Shown here: positions 35,904 through 43,012 of the stretch, piece after piece | Layout: every line of letters starts with the position of its first letter | Numbering within the stretch: the first letter of the stretch is position 1 | Virus record (IMG/VR): IMGVR_UViG_3300049043_000112 | Coordinates: 172,017-236,016 of that record | Direction: 5' to 3' (one strand) | Origin: a virus | Length of the DNA stretch: 64,000 bases | Translations under genes and position numbers: made by a program | Notes under the pieces: generated by a model | Seen by the model: only the letters and a program-made list of their open reading frames with translations | What the model was told of the DNA's origin: nothing | Databases searched by the model: none

Positions 35904-36602
35904 TCAGTTTGGAATAAATTTTGGATTTTTAGAGAAAGGTATGTATTGAACGTCTGAATGATGTAGACCTTGATACATATAATATTTTGTTGCTTTTAAA
36001 TTTAACTTATCAAGTATGTAATTAATGCCAGTATGTACTGTATGAATTTCTCTGGCATTTTCAAAAACTTTGCACCAATCAAATAATGTGAATCCTTCAA
36101 TAATTTTTAATTCAACTATAGAAGAATCAAAAGTAAGATTATCTAAAACATTAGAATATTTTGGGTCTACACTAGCCATTTTGTTAATAAAAACAAAATC
36201 AGTATTATCAGTTAATCCTAGTACATTATAATAAAGTTCATTCTCTTTGTCAATGTTTCTTTCGAAACAAAAATAATCGAACCAATCACTATCGCTACTA
36301 TCAATTAAAAGATACTTAGATTCCATAATTCTTTTTCCAGGAAGTTGAAATCCATCTGGAGATAAAAATAAAAAATTATCTTTTTCCATTGCAAACTGTC
36401 CACTATAATAATATTCTTTTCCAGGAAAATCATCACTTAATTTGCAAAAGGAAACACCCTTTACATAGTCACTTATCCAAAAAACATCATCGCGTAGTGG
36501 CAGAATAACTTGATATCCATTTTCTTTTAGAATGGAAGCAAACTTTTGGAGGTAAAAAACATCACCCAATCCTACAGGTTGTTTTATAAGTGCGGTCTTC
36601 AT
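35904..36602 (-). CDS. GT9/heptosyltransferase-like protein
   Basis: 232 residues from MKTALIKQPVGLGDVFYLQK; this ATG overlaps the FkbM stop (ATGA), so the earlier in-frame start at 36632 is rejected. It is the intact member of a three-gene family (with 33452-34203 and 34200-34922). The GLGD N-terminus resembles heptosyltransferases, and FTLFDWCKVFENAREIHTVH is a conserved late block. Given HldE in the operon, ADP-heptose is a possible donor. Medium certainty on the family. Confidence 0.65.
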   Translation of the reverse strand: MKTALIKQPVGLGDVFYLQKFASILKENGYQVILPLRDDVFWISDYVKGVSFCKLSDDFPGKEYYYSGQFAMEKDNFLFLSPDGFQLPGKRIMESKYLLIDSSDSDWFDYFCFERNIDKENELYYNVLGLTDNTDFVFINKMASVDPKYSNVLDNLTFDSSIVELKIIEGFTLFDWCKVFENAREIHTVHTGINYILDKLNLKATKYYMYQGLHHSDVQYIPFSKNPKFIPN

Positions 36603-37255
36603 TGTTCTTTTACAAAAACCGCATCTCCCCAATTTTTATCACCACTTAATTCAGTTTCAATATGTACAAAACTAAATGGTTTTAAATAATCATAAATCTC
36701 ATCAAATAGAGGATTATTATGATAAGGAGCATTGTATAAAGTTACTTCAGAATTAATGTACGAAACAGATTTGAGCAACTTAGACGCACCTTTGCAAATC
36801 ATAAGTTCCGCACCCTGAGTGTCCATATTCAAAAGATCAAAACCATATCCTAATTGATTTCTTTCAAGAAAAGTATCTAAAGTAAGTGAATTTAGTTTGA
36901 TTGTTCCACGATAACATTCAGAACCCCACCAAGAATTTTTAGCTTTAAGAATAGATGACATTCCTTTATTGCCAATAAGATGCCCAGCATCCCACCCATA
37001 ATAAAGATGAAAGTCTGTTTCAACATCATCTTTATCTGATACCAAACAATTAAATGGTAAACTCTTTACTTGATTGATATTCATAATTTTAAGATTCTCC
37101 AAAAGTTCTTCATAAACTTCTGGATTTGCTTCAACCCAAACAACTTCTTCTACACCCATTTCAAGATATTGTGGAAGTTCTCCACCTCTATCTGCACCAA
37201 CGTGAAGTACTTTTTTAATTGATTTAGATTTAAAATATTCAGATTTAAATGACAT
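36599..37255 (-). CDS. FkbM-family methyltransferase
   Basis: 218 residues. VLHVGADRGGELPQYLEMGV is the SAM-binding site, VEANPEVYEELLEN follows, and FDLLNMDTQGAELMICKGAS is the FkbM signature. These enzymes O-methylate sugars. It ends in the start of the GT9-like gene and is preceded by another methyltransferase-like gene, suggesting a methylated surface glycan. Confidence 0.85.
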   Translation of the reverse strand: MSFKSEYFKSKSIKKVLHVGADRGGELPQYLEMGVEEVVWVEANPEVYEELLENLKIMNINQVKSLPFNCLVSDKDDVETDFHLYYGWDAGHLIGNKGMSSILKAKNSWWGSECYRGTIKLNSLTLDTFLERNQLGYGFDLLNMDTQGAELMICKGASKLLKSVSYINSEVTLYNAPYHNNPLFDEIYDYLKPFSFVHIETELSGDKNWGDAVFVKEQ

Positions 37256-37265
37256 TCAAAACTCC

Positions 37266-37895
37266 TTATTCGCCTATAATTGTAGAACGAATTTTAGATT
37301 CTTCGGAATCTATTGGATACGCAAGCATATAACCTTGGTCCGCATAATGTTCTACAAGAACGTGAGTTTTTCCAATTAATTCTTCAATGAAATCGCAGTT
37401 TTTTGCACCTGCAGTTGCTCTAAATTCCCAAGAACCAGCTTCATATGGACCATCTTTATAAACACGAAGATCGTCTATAACAAATACATCTTTAGATATA
37501 TCTCTATTCTCAGAAAGAATTTTTAATTCAACTTCTAAAGGAATTCTTTTAGAGTCATCTTTTTCTGCATCATATTTTTGCCCTTTGTAATCTGCTCCGG
37601 GAAAGTGAGCATCTAACCAGTATAAAGTAGGATGATTATTTAATTCATCAACTACTTTAAACATTTCATCTTTCGAATATCCATTATAAAATTTTACTTT
37701 ATTATCTAAAAATAGTTTTAAAAGTCGATTATAAAGTTCTTCATCTAATTCTATACCATACAGATCTTCAAACAAATTAGAATCAAGAGCAATTTTCATA
37801 CTCGATCCGTCACCTGTTCCAGTTTCAACAAAGTTTTTAATTTCATATTCTTGTACAAGAATATCTAATTTGATTGGATGATTAATGATTCCCAT
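37266..37895 (-). CDS. class I methyltransferase-like protein
   Basis: 209 residues. FVETGTGDGSSMKIALDSN resembles a SAM-site glycine loop and LYWLDAHFPGADYKGQKYDA a family-specific block with DAH; FVIDDLRVYKDGPYEAGSWE follows. Similar proteins occur in phage and bacterial glycan clusters. The catalytic role is inferred from fold only. Confidence 0.65.
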   Translation of the reverse strand: MGIINHPIKLDILVQEYEIKNFVETGTGDGSSMKIALDSNLFEDLYGIELDEELYNRLLKLFLDNKVKFYNGYSKDEMFKVVDELNNHPTLYWLDAHFPGADYKGQKYDAEKDDSKRIPLEVELKILSENRDISKDVFVIDDLRVYKDGPYEAGSWEFRATAGAKNCDFIEELIGKTHVLVEHYADQGYMLAYPIDSEESKIRSTIIGE

Positions 37896-37896
37896 T

Positions 37897-38697
37897 TTAG
37901 TTAAAATAGTTAAGGTAAATAAAGTCTTCTAGGATTTCCATCTCCTTTGCTTTTTCAAGATTTTCTTGAATAGCATTCATTTTCGAATAATAAATTTTTT
38001 CAGAAACTTCAAATTCTTCCGATAAGTCTATTATACCATCTTTATTGAAGAGTTTACCAATATCAGGTGCTCCAAGATAAACTGGTATAGTTCCTGTAGC
38101 AAAACAATCTAAAAGTTTTTCAGTGAAGTAAGTTTCATACTGACCGTTTTCAATTGCAACTGAAAACATATAATCGCAGAGTCCTTCTTCCTTTAAATCA
38201 ATTTCTTTGAATCCACGACCATAAAGATCTACTTGGTCTCCAATTCTTTCAATCCATTCAAGTCTTTTGAGATGCCCCTCACACATTCTTTTGTTTGAAG
38301 AAATCATAGAAATCATTTTTGATTTCTCATAAATTTTTGGTTCTTGAATCCAAAATCCCTGTGCAGGTACCCACTTAAACTTATCACCCAAAGAAAGAAG
38401 TCTTTGGTCGTGAGTGAAAATAATTTCATAAGTATTTTCAACTAACTCACGATTTTCAATAATACTCTCAACAAGACCCTGTTTAATAAATTTTGATTCT
38501 AATAACCAAAGATATTTGGTTCCTGTTCTGGTATCATTGATTCCTTCTGCGATTGTATTATCAATATAGAAGGTGGCATCACCACCCCGCTTTACCCACT
38601 CTATGTACTTTGATACTTTTCCGTGAACAGAATAACCTTTGTTACCACCAGTTAAATGTGTGAAAGTATCTCCAACCAGATTAAACTTTTTTCGCAT
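37897..38697 (-). CDS. glycosyltransferase family 10-like (alpha-1,3-fucosyltransferase fold)
   Basis: 266 residues from MRKKFNLVGDTFTHLTGGNK; this inner ATG is preferred over the longer frame to 38769 because it overlaps the epimerase stop only slightly. The GT10 C-terminal signature is clear: CDYMFSVAIENGQYETYFTE, KLLDCFATGTIPVYLGAPDI, GKLFNKDGIIDL (NDP-sugar site with YFTEKLLDC). GT10 enzymes use GDP-fucose; a different GDP-sugar is possible here. Confidence 0.85.
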   Translation of the reverse strand: MRKKFNLVGDTFTHLTGGNKGYSVHGKVSKYIEWVKRGGDATFYIDNTIAEGINDTRTGTKYLWLLESKFIKQGLVESIIENRELVENTYEIIFTHDQRLLSLGDKFKWVPAQGFWIQEPKIYEKSKMISMISSNKRMCEGHLKRLEWIERIGDQVDLYGRGFKEIDLKEEGLCDYMFSVAIENGQYETYFTEKLLDCFATGTIPVYLGAPDIGKLFNKDGIIDLSEEFEVSEKIYYSKMNAIQENLEKAKEMEILEDFIYLNYFN

Positions 38698-39736
38698 TGA
38701 TTTGCTCACTAATCCATGCATAAGTCTTGGCAATTCCTTCTTCAAGAGTTTGCGAATAATCCCAACCAAGTTCTCTACGAACTACATCATTATTAGAGTT
38801 ACGTCCACGAACTCCAAGAGGAGCATCAAGTTTATATTGTTTCTGTACTTCTTTACCTGCAACCTTAGCAGCGGTATCCACCAGTTGATTAATGGTTACC
38901 ATTTCTTCTGAACCAATATTTACTGGTCCGATAAACTCAGAATCCATCATACGACGGGTTGCTTCAATACACTCATCAATATAAAGGAATGAACGAGTCT
39001 GTTTTCCATCACCCCAAACTTCTATGGTCCCACCCTCTACGGGCAAATAGGCAACCTTACGGCAGATTGCTGCAGGGGCTTTCTCACGTCCCCCTTGCCA
39101 GGTTCCCTCAGGTCCAAAAATATTGTGATACCGAGCAACCCTAACAGGGATGCCATAATTACGGTGGTAAGCAAAGTATAGACGTTCAGAGAAGAGTTTT
39201 TCCCATCCATATTCAGAATCTGGGTTAGCAGGATAAGCGGATTCTTCACGACAATCAGGATTATCAGGATCTAGTTGATTATGCTCTGGATACATACAGG
39301 CAGAACCAGAATAGAAAATCTTGGTAGTGTTTTTACCATACTGTTCATTCATTTTATGCTGCATCTCAAGAACATTAAGATTGATGGTTGCAGAATTATG
39401 CATAATATCTGCATCATTTTCACCAGTAAAGACAAATCCTGCACCACCCATATCAGCGGCAAACTGATAGATTTCATCAAAGGTTTGAATATAACGATAG
39501 GGAACTGATTGATAGAAGTTACCTCTGTCACCCTTATATTCAAGGACACGACGAACGAAATTTACATCTCGAAGATCTCCAAGAATAAATTCATTTGCTT
39601 CGTGTTGAGAAAATTCTGGATACTTAAGGTCTACACCACGAACCCAATATCCTTCGGATCGTAATCTACGAACCATATGACTTCCAATGAAACCACCAGC
39701 ACCAAGTACAAGTGCTTTCTTAATATACTGACTCAT
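38681..39736 (-). CDS. GDP-mannose 3,5-epimerase
   Basis: 351 residues. The Rossmann motif GAGGFIGSHMVRRLRSEGYW is followed by hallmarks of GME: AADMGGAGFVFTGEN, YSGSACMYPEHNQ (catalytic loop), YGWEKLFSERLYFAYHRNYG (YxxxK) and RYHNIFGPEGTWQGGREKAP, then GDGKQTRSFLYIDECIEATR. It turns GDP-mannose into GDP-L-galactose (and GDP-L-gulose). The match in motif and length (about 350) is close. First gene of the sugar operon, with its own promoter. Confidence 0.92.
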   Translation of the reverse strand: MSQYIKKALVLGAGGFIGSHMVRRLRSEGYWVRGVDLKYPEFSQHEANEFILGDLRDVNFVRRVLEYKGDRGNFYQSVPYRYIQTFDEIYQFAADMGGAGFVFTGENDADIMHNSATINLNVLEMQHKMNEQYGKNTTKIFYSGSACMYPEHNQLDPDNPDCREESAYPANPDSEYGWEKLFSERLYFAYHRNYGIPVRVARYHNIFGPEGTWQGGREKAPAAICRKVAYLPVEGGTIEVWGDGKQTRSFLYIDECIEATRRMMDSEFIGPVNIGSEEMVTINQLVDTAAKVAGKEVQKQYKLDAPLGVRGRNSNNDVVRRELGWDYSQTLEEGIAKTYAWISEQINAKKV

Positions 39737-39760
39737 AAAATCATAAACTCTATAGTATGT

Positions 39761-39789
39761 ATTATACTAAAAAAGGTGGGTTTATGCAA
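39761..39789 (-). promoter_or_regulatory. sigma-70 promoter for the sugar operon
   Basis: Minus strand TTGCAT, 17-base spacer, TATAAT, about 25 bases before the epimerase ATG. The -35 sits in the loop of the upstream terminator hairpin (GGTGGGTTGCATAAACCCACC). Confidence 0.75.
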
Positions 39790-39798
39790 CCCACCTTC
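39774..39798 (-). terminator. terminator ahead of the sugar operon
   Basis: Minus strand GGTGGGTT-GCAT-AACCCACC then TTTTTT, directly after the stop of the 45-residue ORF. Confidence 0.85.
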
Positions 39799-39919
39799 CG
39801 TATTTTAGGTTCGCCATGCACGCCACCAATTCTTTAACTGGAAATTGGAAACCAGGCGGGAGAGAGTCCCATCCGCACCACTTGCTTTTAAGGGAAAGCA
39901 AGAAACCAAATAGGGTCAT
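39782..39919 (-). CDS. small hypothetical protein (45 residues)
   Basis: MTLFGFLLSLKSKWCGWDSL ... ends KYGRWVA. GGTGGAG precedes the ATG by seven bases, and the stop falls inside the terminator hairpin. Partly hydrophobic N-terminus. No family known; included because of the ribosome site and its fit between neighbours. Confidence 0.4.
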   Translation of the reverse strand: MTLFGFLLSLKSKWCGWDSLPPGFQFPVKELVACMANLKYGRWVA

Positions 39920-39942
39920 ATTTGACTCCACCAGTATAAGTT

Positions 39943-40179
39943 TTAAGTCATTCCAGGACTAATATAAAGTTGGATTAACTTTGATATTTCGGTAATACCA
40001 AAGAACGCACATAAAATTAGCACGTCCCAAAGTTTAAGTTTGATAGCAAAGGGAACTGTAAGTAGTCCACCAATAAGTTTTATTATCAAACCATATTTAA
40101 AATCTCCCCATAACATAGTTTGATAACCAATTATAAGGAGAAGGTTCCCAAGATATCTTAGGATACTTATTTTAGACAT
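39943..40179 (-). CDS. small membrane protein
   Basis: 78 residues (MSKISILRYLGNLLLIIGYQ...). Two hydrophobic helices: LGNLLLIIGYQTMLW and KLWDVLILCAFFGITEISKL, with GLIIKLIGGLLTVPFAIKLK between them. No recognised family. It follows the 83-residue gene and precedes the terminator. Confidence 0.6.
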   Translation of the reverse strand: MSKISILRYLGNLLLIIGYQTMLWGDFKYGLIIKLIGGLLTVPFAIKLKLWDVLILCAFFGITEISKLIQLYISPGMT

Positions 40180-40205
40180 AAGGGGTTTGCTCCCGACCAG
40201 TGCTG

Positions 40206-40457
40206 TTATAGACCATCCGTGTCTTCTTCATCATCTCTTACGTAACAAGGAACTCGATCTGGATCTAACCATCTGCAATACTGATGATCTTCCATTGCAG
40301 TAGAACATTGTAGCACATTATCAAAAAGATAAATGTCATTCCAGCGTTTAGTATAGTAATTCTGCTTTTGTAGGCGGTAATCAGGTTTACCGTTAATTTC
40401 AAGAATACCTGCTTCAACAAAGCGATATCCCTCACGTTCCAGAAGAACCTTTGTCAC
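40206..40457 (-). CDS. hypothetical protein, GTG start
   Basis: 83 residues (MTKVLLEREGYRFVEAGILE...). The GTG start overlaps the stop of the upstream gene in its restored frame (GTGA). The acidic C-terminus ends DDEEDTDGL. Soluble; not recognised. Confidence 0.6.
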   Translation of the reverse strand: MTKVLLEREGYRFVEAGILEINGKPDYRLQKQNYYTKRWNDIYLFDNVLQCSTAMEDHQYCRWLDPDRVPCYVRDDEEDTDGL

Positions 40458-40665
40458 GCTTCAACAACCTCAAGATCACTGGCGATATACTCCATAAGCA
40501 TTTCGTAATCGTCAAGGGGTCACCAGAAAATACGACGCCTTCATTTTCATAGAAGCGGCGAACCTTTTTATAAAGTTTCGGACTCTTTACATCAAGGTAG
40601 ATTTCCCCGTTAGCAGCAAGACGAAGAGTGCTAACATCTTTCTTGAATTTTTGGATCAGAGACAT
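40454..40665 (-). CDS. hypothetical protein, one frameshift
   Basis: Starts MSLIQKFKKDVSTLRLAANG; after VFSGDP the written frame runs on into other sequence. Adding one C to the run of four (near 40517) gives PLDDYEMLMEYIASDLEVVE and a stop at 40454, overlapping the GTG of the next gene, so a 70-residue protein is restored. The coupling with the next gene is strong support for the corrected frame. Confidence 0.6.
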
Positions 40666-40687
40666 TGTTTTGTTTGTTGACCTAGTT

Positions 40688-40716
40688 ATTATAAGTGGTT
40701 TAGACTTGTGTGTCAA
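40688..40716 (-). promoter_or_regulatory. sigma-70 promoter downstream of tRNA-Pro
   Basis: Minus strand TTGACA,17-base spacer, TATAAT, starting a few bases after a TGCCAGT-ACTGGCA hairpin (40722-40741) that follows tRNA-Pro. Drives the 70-, 83- and 78-residue genes. Confidence 0.75.
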
Positions 40717-40742
40717 GTGTGCCAGTGAAGTAACTGGCAATC

Positions 40743-40815
40743 GGAGTACCCGGATTTGAACCGAGATTATTCCTGCTCCCAAAGCAGGTGCCATGACCAA
40801 GTTAGGCGATACTCC
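40743..40815 (-). tRNA. tRNA-Pro(UGG)
   Basis: 73 bases. Acceptor GGAGTAT/GTACTCC, anticodon arm CCTGC-TTTGGGA-GCAGG with anticodon TGG, T-loop TTCAAAT. No encoded CCA. Confidence 0.9.
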
Positions 40816-40818
40816 GTT

Positions 40819-40875
40819 GAAGGCAGGTGCGGTATCCCCTTTCGGTTCCCATGCTCCTTTTGCTTTCCTTACCTT
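40819..40875 (-). ncRNA. structured RNA element, copy 1 (next to tRNA-Pro)
   Basis: Minus strand 57 bases. Closing stem AAGGTAAGG / CCTGCCTT, core with AAAGGAGCATGGGAACC and GATACCGCACC, and a small CC-GAAA-GG hairpin between them. The same core occurs at 47471-47552 with a long hairpin in place of the short one. It begins at the predicted start of a sigma-70 promoter and ends three bases before tRNA-Pro, so it is made as the leader of the tRNA transcript. Family not identified; compare with cyanophage RNA motifs such as manA and wcaG. Confidence 0.6.
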
Positions 40876-40883
40876 ACCTACTA

Positions 40884-40912
40884 ATTATACTACTTCTTGT
40901 GCCCCCTGTCAA
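40884..40912 (-). promoter_or_regulatory. sigma-70 promoter for structured RNA and tRNA-Pro
   Basis: Minus strand TTGACA, 17-base spacer, TATAAT, overlapping the end of the 53-residue membrane protein gene. Confidence 0.75.
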
Positions 40913-41051
40913 ACGGCGCCCAGTGTTGCCAGTTGTATTTGTGAATTGCCCAGATACCCATAATAGGCAGAACAATCAGAATGTATCCAAGAAACCCAAG
41001 TGTAACTGGATTTTCCAATATCCAGCGTGAAAAATGTGATAGTTGTTGCAT
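40890..41051 (-). CDS. small membrane protein (53 residues)
   Basis: MQQLSHFSRWILENPVTLGF then LGYILIVLPIMGIWAIHKYN, ending WAPFDRGHKK. One membrane helix flanked by aromatic residues. GGAGAGGATATTG precedes the ATG. A longer out-of-frame ORF here is a shadow. Not recognised. Confidence 0.6.
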   Translation of the reverse strand: MQQLSHFSRWILENPVTLGFLGYILIVLPIMGIWAIHKYNWQHWAPFDRGHKK

Positions 41052-41106
41052 CAATATCCTCTCCAAGTCTTAAACTCATAGTAAAAGTATTGATCCACAT
41101 CACCAC

Positions 41107-41268
41107 TCAAGGGGCATTATCTTCTCTATGTGCCCACACCTCACAAAACTCTACAATACGATAATCGTGTAATGAACTGTGCCCCCACATTCTTACAAAT
41201 GCTGATGCGACAAAATGATACCGCTGTCTAATGTGCGGTTCCGTTGCCTTTGTAATCTTCTGAATCAT
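41107..41268 (-). CDS. small hypothetical protein (53 residues)
   Basis: MIQKITKATEPHIRQRYHFV ... ends CEVWAHREDNAP. A very good ribosome site (GAGGAGGATACT) precedes the ATG. It overlaps the end of the 40-residue gene upstream. Soluble, His- and aromatic-rich. Not recognised. Confidence 0.6.
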   Translation of the reverse strand: MIQKITKATEPHIRQRYHFVASAFVRMWGHSSLHDYRIVEFCEVWAHREDNAP

Positions 41269-41350
41269 AGTATCCTCCTCTTGTACCGAAATATAAGGTT
41301 GTTAATACGAAAGGAACTGAAACAAATAAAAGTGCTTTTGCTAATAACAT
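41228..41350 (-). CDS. small membrane protein (40 residues)
   Basis: MLLAKALLFVSVPFVLTTLY then FGTRGGYYDSEDYKGNGTAH. One membrane helix followed by a polar Gly/Tyr tail. It overlaps the gene after it by 41 bases in another frame. The tail looks conserved in style, but no family name is known to me. Confidence 0.55.
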   Translation of the reverse strand: MLLAKALLFVSVPFVLTTLYFGTRGGYYDSEDYKGNGTAH

Positions 41351-41355
41351 AAGGT

Positions 41356-41445
41356 TTATTGTGGATAGGCATTGTGAAGTCCCCAATAAACAAAGGACCC
41401 AATAGAACTAAAAAGTAAAAGTGAGGATATAAGTGTTCTAGTCAT
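41356..41445 (-). CDS. tiny membrane protein (29 residues)
   Basis: MTRTLISSLLLFSSIGSFVY then WGLHNAYPQ. One hydrophobic helix. The start overlaps the stop of the 36-residue gene, the coupling used through this run of small genes. Confidence 0.45.
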   Translation of the reverse strand: MTRTLISSLLLFSSIGSFVYWGLHNAYPQ

Positions 41446-41548
41446 TTTCATCCTCATAAGTAGATGGTTCTTCAAATAACTCATTCATCTTTTGTCTTAA
41501 AACTATTTCTTGTAGTTCTTGTAAGTCTTCTTCTGTGATTGTTATCAT
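41438..41548 (-). CDS. small acidic protein (36 residues)
   Basis: MITITEEDLQELQEIVLRQK then MNELFEEPSTYEDEND. Acidic, probably one helix. The ATG overlaps the stop (ATGA) of the preceding ORF. Not recognised. Confidence 0.45.
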   Translation of the reverse strand: MITITEEDLQELQEIVLRQKMNELFEEPSTYEDEND

Positions 41549-41734
41549 TTGTCCTTAAGTAGGTCTTCTATTCGTTTACGCATATTTGAACTGTCTTGTT
41601 TCATGTAGTCACATGTAGTCACGTAAAGAATAACCACGTTGATTTCTCATAATACAAGTGCCTTGATAAAACATTGTTGCGGCAAATACCAACAACAATG
41701 CAATCCCAATTATTTCAGGGTAATGTTGAGCCAC
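41545..41734 (-). CDS. small membrane protein disrupted by a 10-base tandem duplication
   Basis: GTG start at 41734: MAQHYPEIIGIALLLVFAAT, MFYQGTCIMRNQRGYSLRDY, M, then stop. The sequence TGACTACATG is present twice (41602-41611 and 41612-41621 on the plus strand as catgtagtca). With one copy, the frame continues KQDSSNMRKRIEDLLKDK and ends at 41545 in an ATGA overlap with the next gene, giving 59 residues. Either a true duplication that truncates the protein or an error. Confidence 0.5.
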
Positions 41735-41910
41735 GGTAATACTGGTGGAATAACGCCTATTAATCGGAGGAGTCCTTCAGCAAATAAAGCCAGAACCACC
41801 CAACCGACGCACATACTAATGATAGAAGCATTACGGTTGTGTTGTCGTATTGCTGCATCAATCATCTCCTGAACTTCGGAACGGGTAATAAACTCGTCTT
41901 GTGGTTCCAT
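41710..41910 (-). CDS. small membrane protein (66 residues)
   Basis: Starts MEPQDEFITRSEVQEMIDAA; its ATG overlaps the preceding stop (TGATG). One helix at SIISMCVGWVVLALFAEGLL. The charged N-terminal part is probably cytoplasmic. Not recognised. Confidence 0.6.
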   Translation of the reverse strand: MEPQDEFITRSEVQEMIDAAIRQHNRNASIISMCVGWVVLALFAEGLLRLIGVIPPVLPWLNITLK

Positions 41911-42059
41911 CACTTTTCATCTCCAAGAAACTTCGCCAAAGGATCTTTGCGGGTTTTAGATATTTCAACTGCTCTCTTATAGAACATATTATCTGTGTTC
42001 CCAGAGGCTTCAAACGTTTCCTTAATCTTCACCCAGTTTTCGTAGGTGTGTTGATCCAT
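41910..42059 (-). CDS. small hypothetical protein (49 residues)
   Basis: MDQHTYENWVKIKETFEASG, then NTDNMFYKRAVEISKTRKDP and LAKFLGDEK. Soluble and helical, like small regulatory or host-takeover proteins, but no family is known. First gene of the run of small genes. Confidence 0.55.
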   Translation of the reverse strand: MDQHTYENWVKIKETFEASGNTDNMFYKRAVEISKTRKDPLAKFLGDEK

Positions 42060-42083
42060 AAGGTTTTAGGTTGAATACTACTA

Positions 42084-42114
42084 ATTATATTAATCAGTAT
42101 TTTAAAAACGTCAA
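42084..42114 (-). promoter_or_regulatory. possible sigma-70 promoter for the small-gene run
   Basis: Minus strand TTGACG and TATAAT with a 19-base spacer, longer than the 17 seen elsewhere in this genome, so less certain. About 25 bases before the 49-residue gene. Confidence 0.4.
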
Positions 42115-42173
42115 GTTTGTGTTGATACACAAATATAGATTAAGACAATCTTAAATTTTGCAATTTATGTAAA

Positions 42174-42260
42174 CGGAAGCGACTGGATTCGAACCAGTGG
42201 AGGTCTTACCCTCATTTGTTTTCAAGACAAACGCAATAAACCGGACTCTGCCACGCTTCC
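42174..42260 (-). tRNA. tRNA-Ser(UGA)
   Basis: 87 bases with a long variable arm. Acceptor GGAAGCG/CGCTTCC, anticodon arm TTTGT-CTTGAAA-ACAAA with anticodon TGA, T-loop TTCGAAT. Confidence 0.92.
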
Positions 42261-42270
42261 AAATAAGTCC

Positions 42271-42528
42271 TCAACGGACTTCAAAGTCTAAACGTCTAAC
42301 TTTACGCTGACGCCTTGCTTCCTGAAAAGCAAGATCTTCATTCGTAAGAACACCAGACTTTGATTTATTATGATAAGAGTTTAACATAATAATAGAGGAT
42401 AAGTCAACTGCCGAAATCTTATCCCCACGAATAGTCGCCATATTTGGACAACCACACGTCACCATTTTACTTTGATGCCCCTCTAACTCCTTACCACAGG
42501 AGCGGCATCTGATTCTTAAATTTTCCAT
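42271..42528 (-). CDS. zinc-ribbon protein
   Basis: 85 residues, MENLRIRCRSCGKELEGHQS then KMVTCGCPNMATI: four Cys in CxxC...CxC spacing form a likely zinc site. The C-terminal part is basic (EARRQRKVRRLDFEVR). May bind nucleic acid; function unknown. It follows the Dps-like gene and precedes tRNA-Ser. Confidence 0.65.
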   Translation of the reverse strand: MENLRIRCRSCGKELEGHQSKMVTCGCPNMATIRGDKISAVDLSSIIMLNSYHNKSKSGVLTNEDLAFQEARRQRKVRRLDFEVR

Positions 42529-42542
42529 TTCTCATTACCAGT

Positions 42543-42986
42543 TTATTCTAATACAGAACGAAGCATCCAATGGAACTTACCATGTGTTTCCATTATAGTT
42601 TGAACAAGATTTGAAGTTGCAAATTGTTTTTGTGCATCTGCTTCTTCAGAAACATCAGCAAATAGTTCAACGATTTTTTTATTATCGTCTCTTAACTGTT
42701 TAACCATCTCTTTTGCATCAATATCTTGTGCGCTATTGGATGCCTGGTCAATGTGTGATACTTCTGTGATTCTTGAAAGAGTACTTACGGGTTTCATATC
42801 CAAGTATCTCATATGTTCAGTCAGAGTATCAATCTCTTCAAACATTGTTTCATACTGCCCACCAAAAAGAGTATGCAGTTGCTGAAAATCAGGACCAACT
42901 ACATCCCAGTGATAAATCCAAGTTTTTTGGAATAGAACAAAAAGTGACGCCTGGGCATCACTCAATAGTTTAAAGAGCTTTTCCAT
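42543..42986 (-). CDS. dps: Dps-like ferritin-family protein
   Basis: 147 residues. The Dps ferroxidase layout is present: KTWIYHWDVVGPDFQQLHTL (His and Asp), then FGGQYETMFEEIDTLTEHMR (Glu and Asp), and EDAQKQ-type: SEEADAQKQFATSNLVQTIM with ETHGKFHWMLRSVLE at the end. Dps dodecamers oxidise iron with peroxide and shield DNA. In a phage it may protect phage DNA or limit iron/peroxide damage while photosynthesis runs. It has a TATAAATA late promoter, unlike the photosystem genes. Confidence 0.88.
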   Translation of the reverse strand: MEKLFKLLSDAQASLFVLFQKTWIYHWDVVGPDFQQLHTLFGGQYETMFEEIDTLTEHMRYLDMKPVSTLSRITEVSHIDQASNSAQDIDAKEMVKQLRDDNKKIVELFADVSEEADAQKQFATSNLVQTIMETHGKFHWMLRSVLE

Positions 42987-43003
42987 TATACCAGTTTTTT
43001 AGG

Positions 43004-43011
43004 TATTTATA
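43004..43011 (-). promoter_or_regulatory. T4-type late promoter TATAAATA
   Basis: Exact TATAAATA on the minus strand, 18 bases before the dps ATG and directly after tRNA-Val. Confidence 0.7.
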
Positions 43012-43012
43012 A

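Noticed and set aside
41049-41108. A 19-residue ORF with TTG start between two small genes
   Set aside because: Frame junctions look coupled, but it is too short and has no other support.
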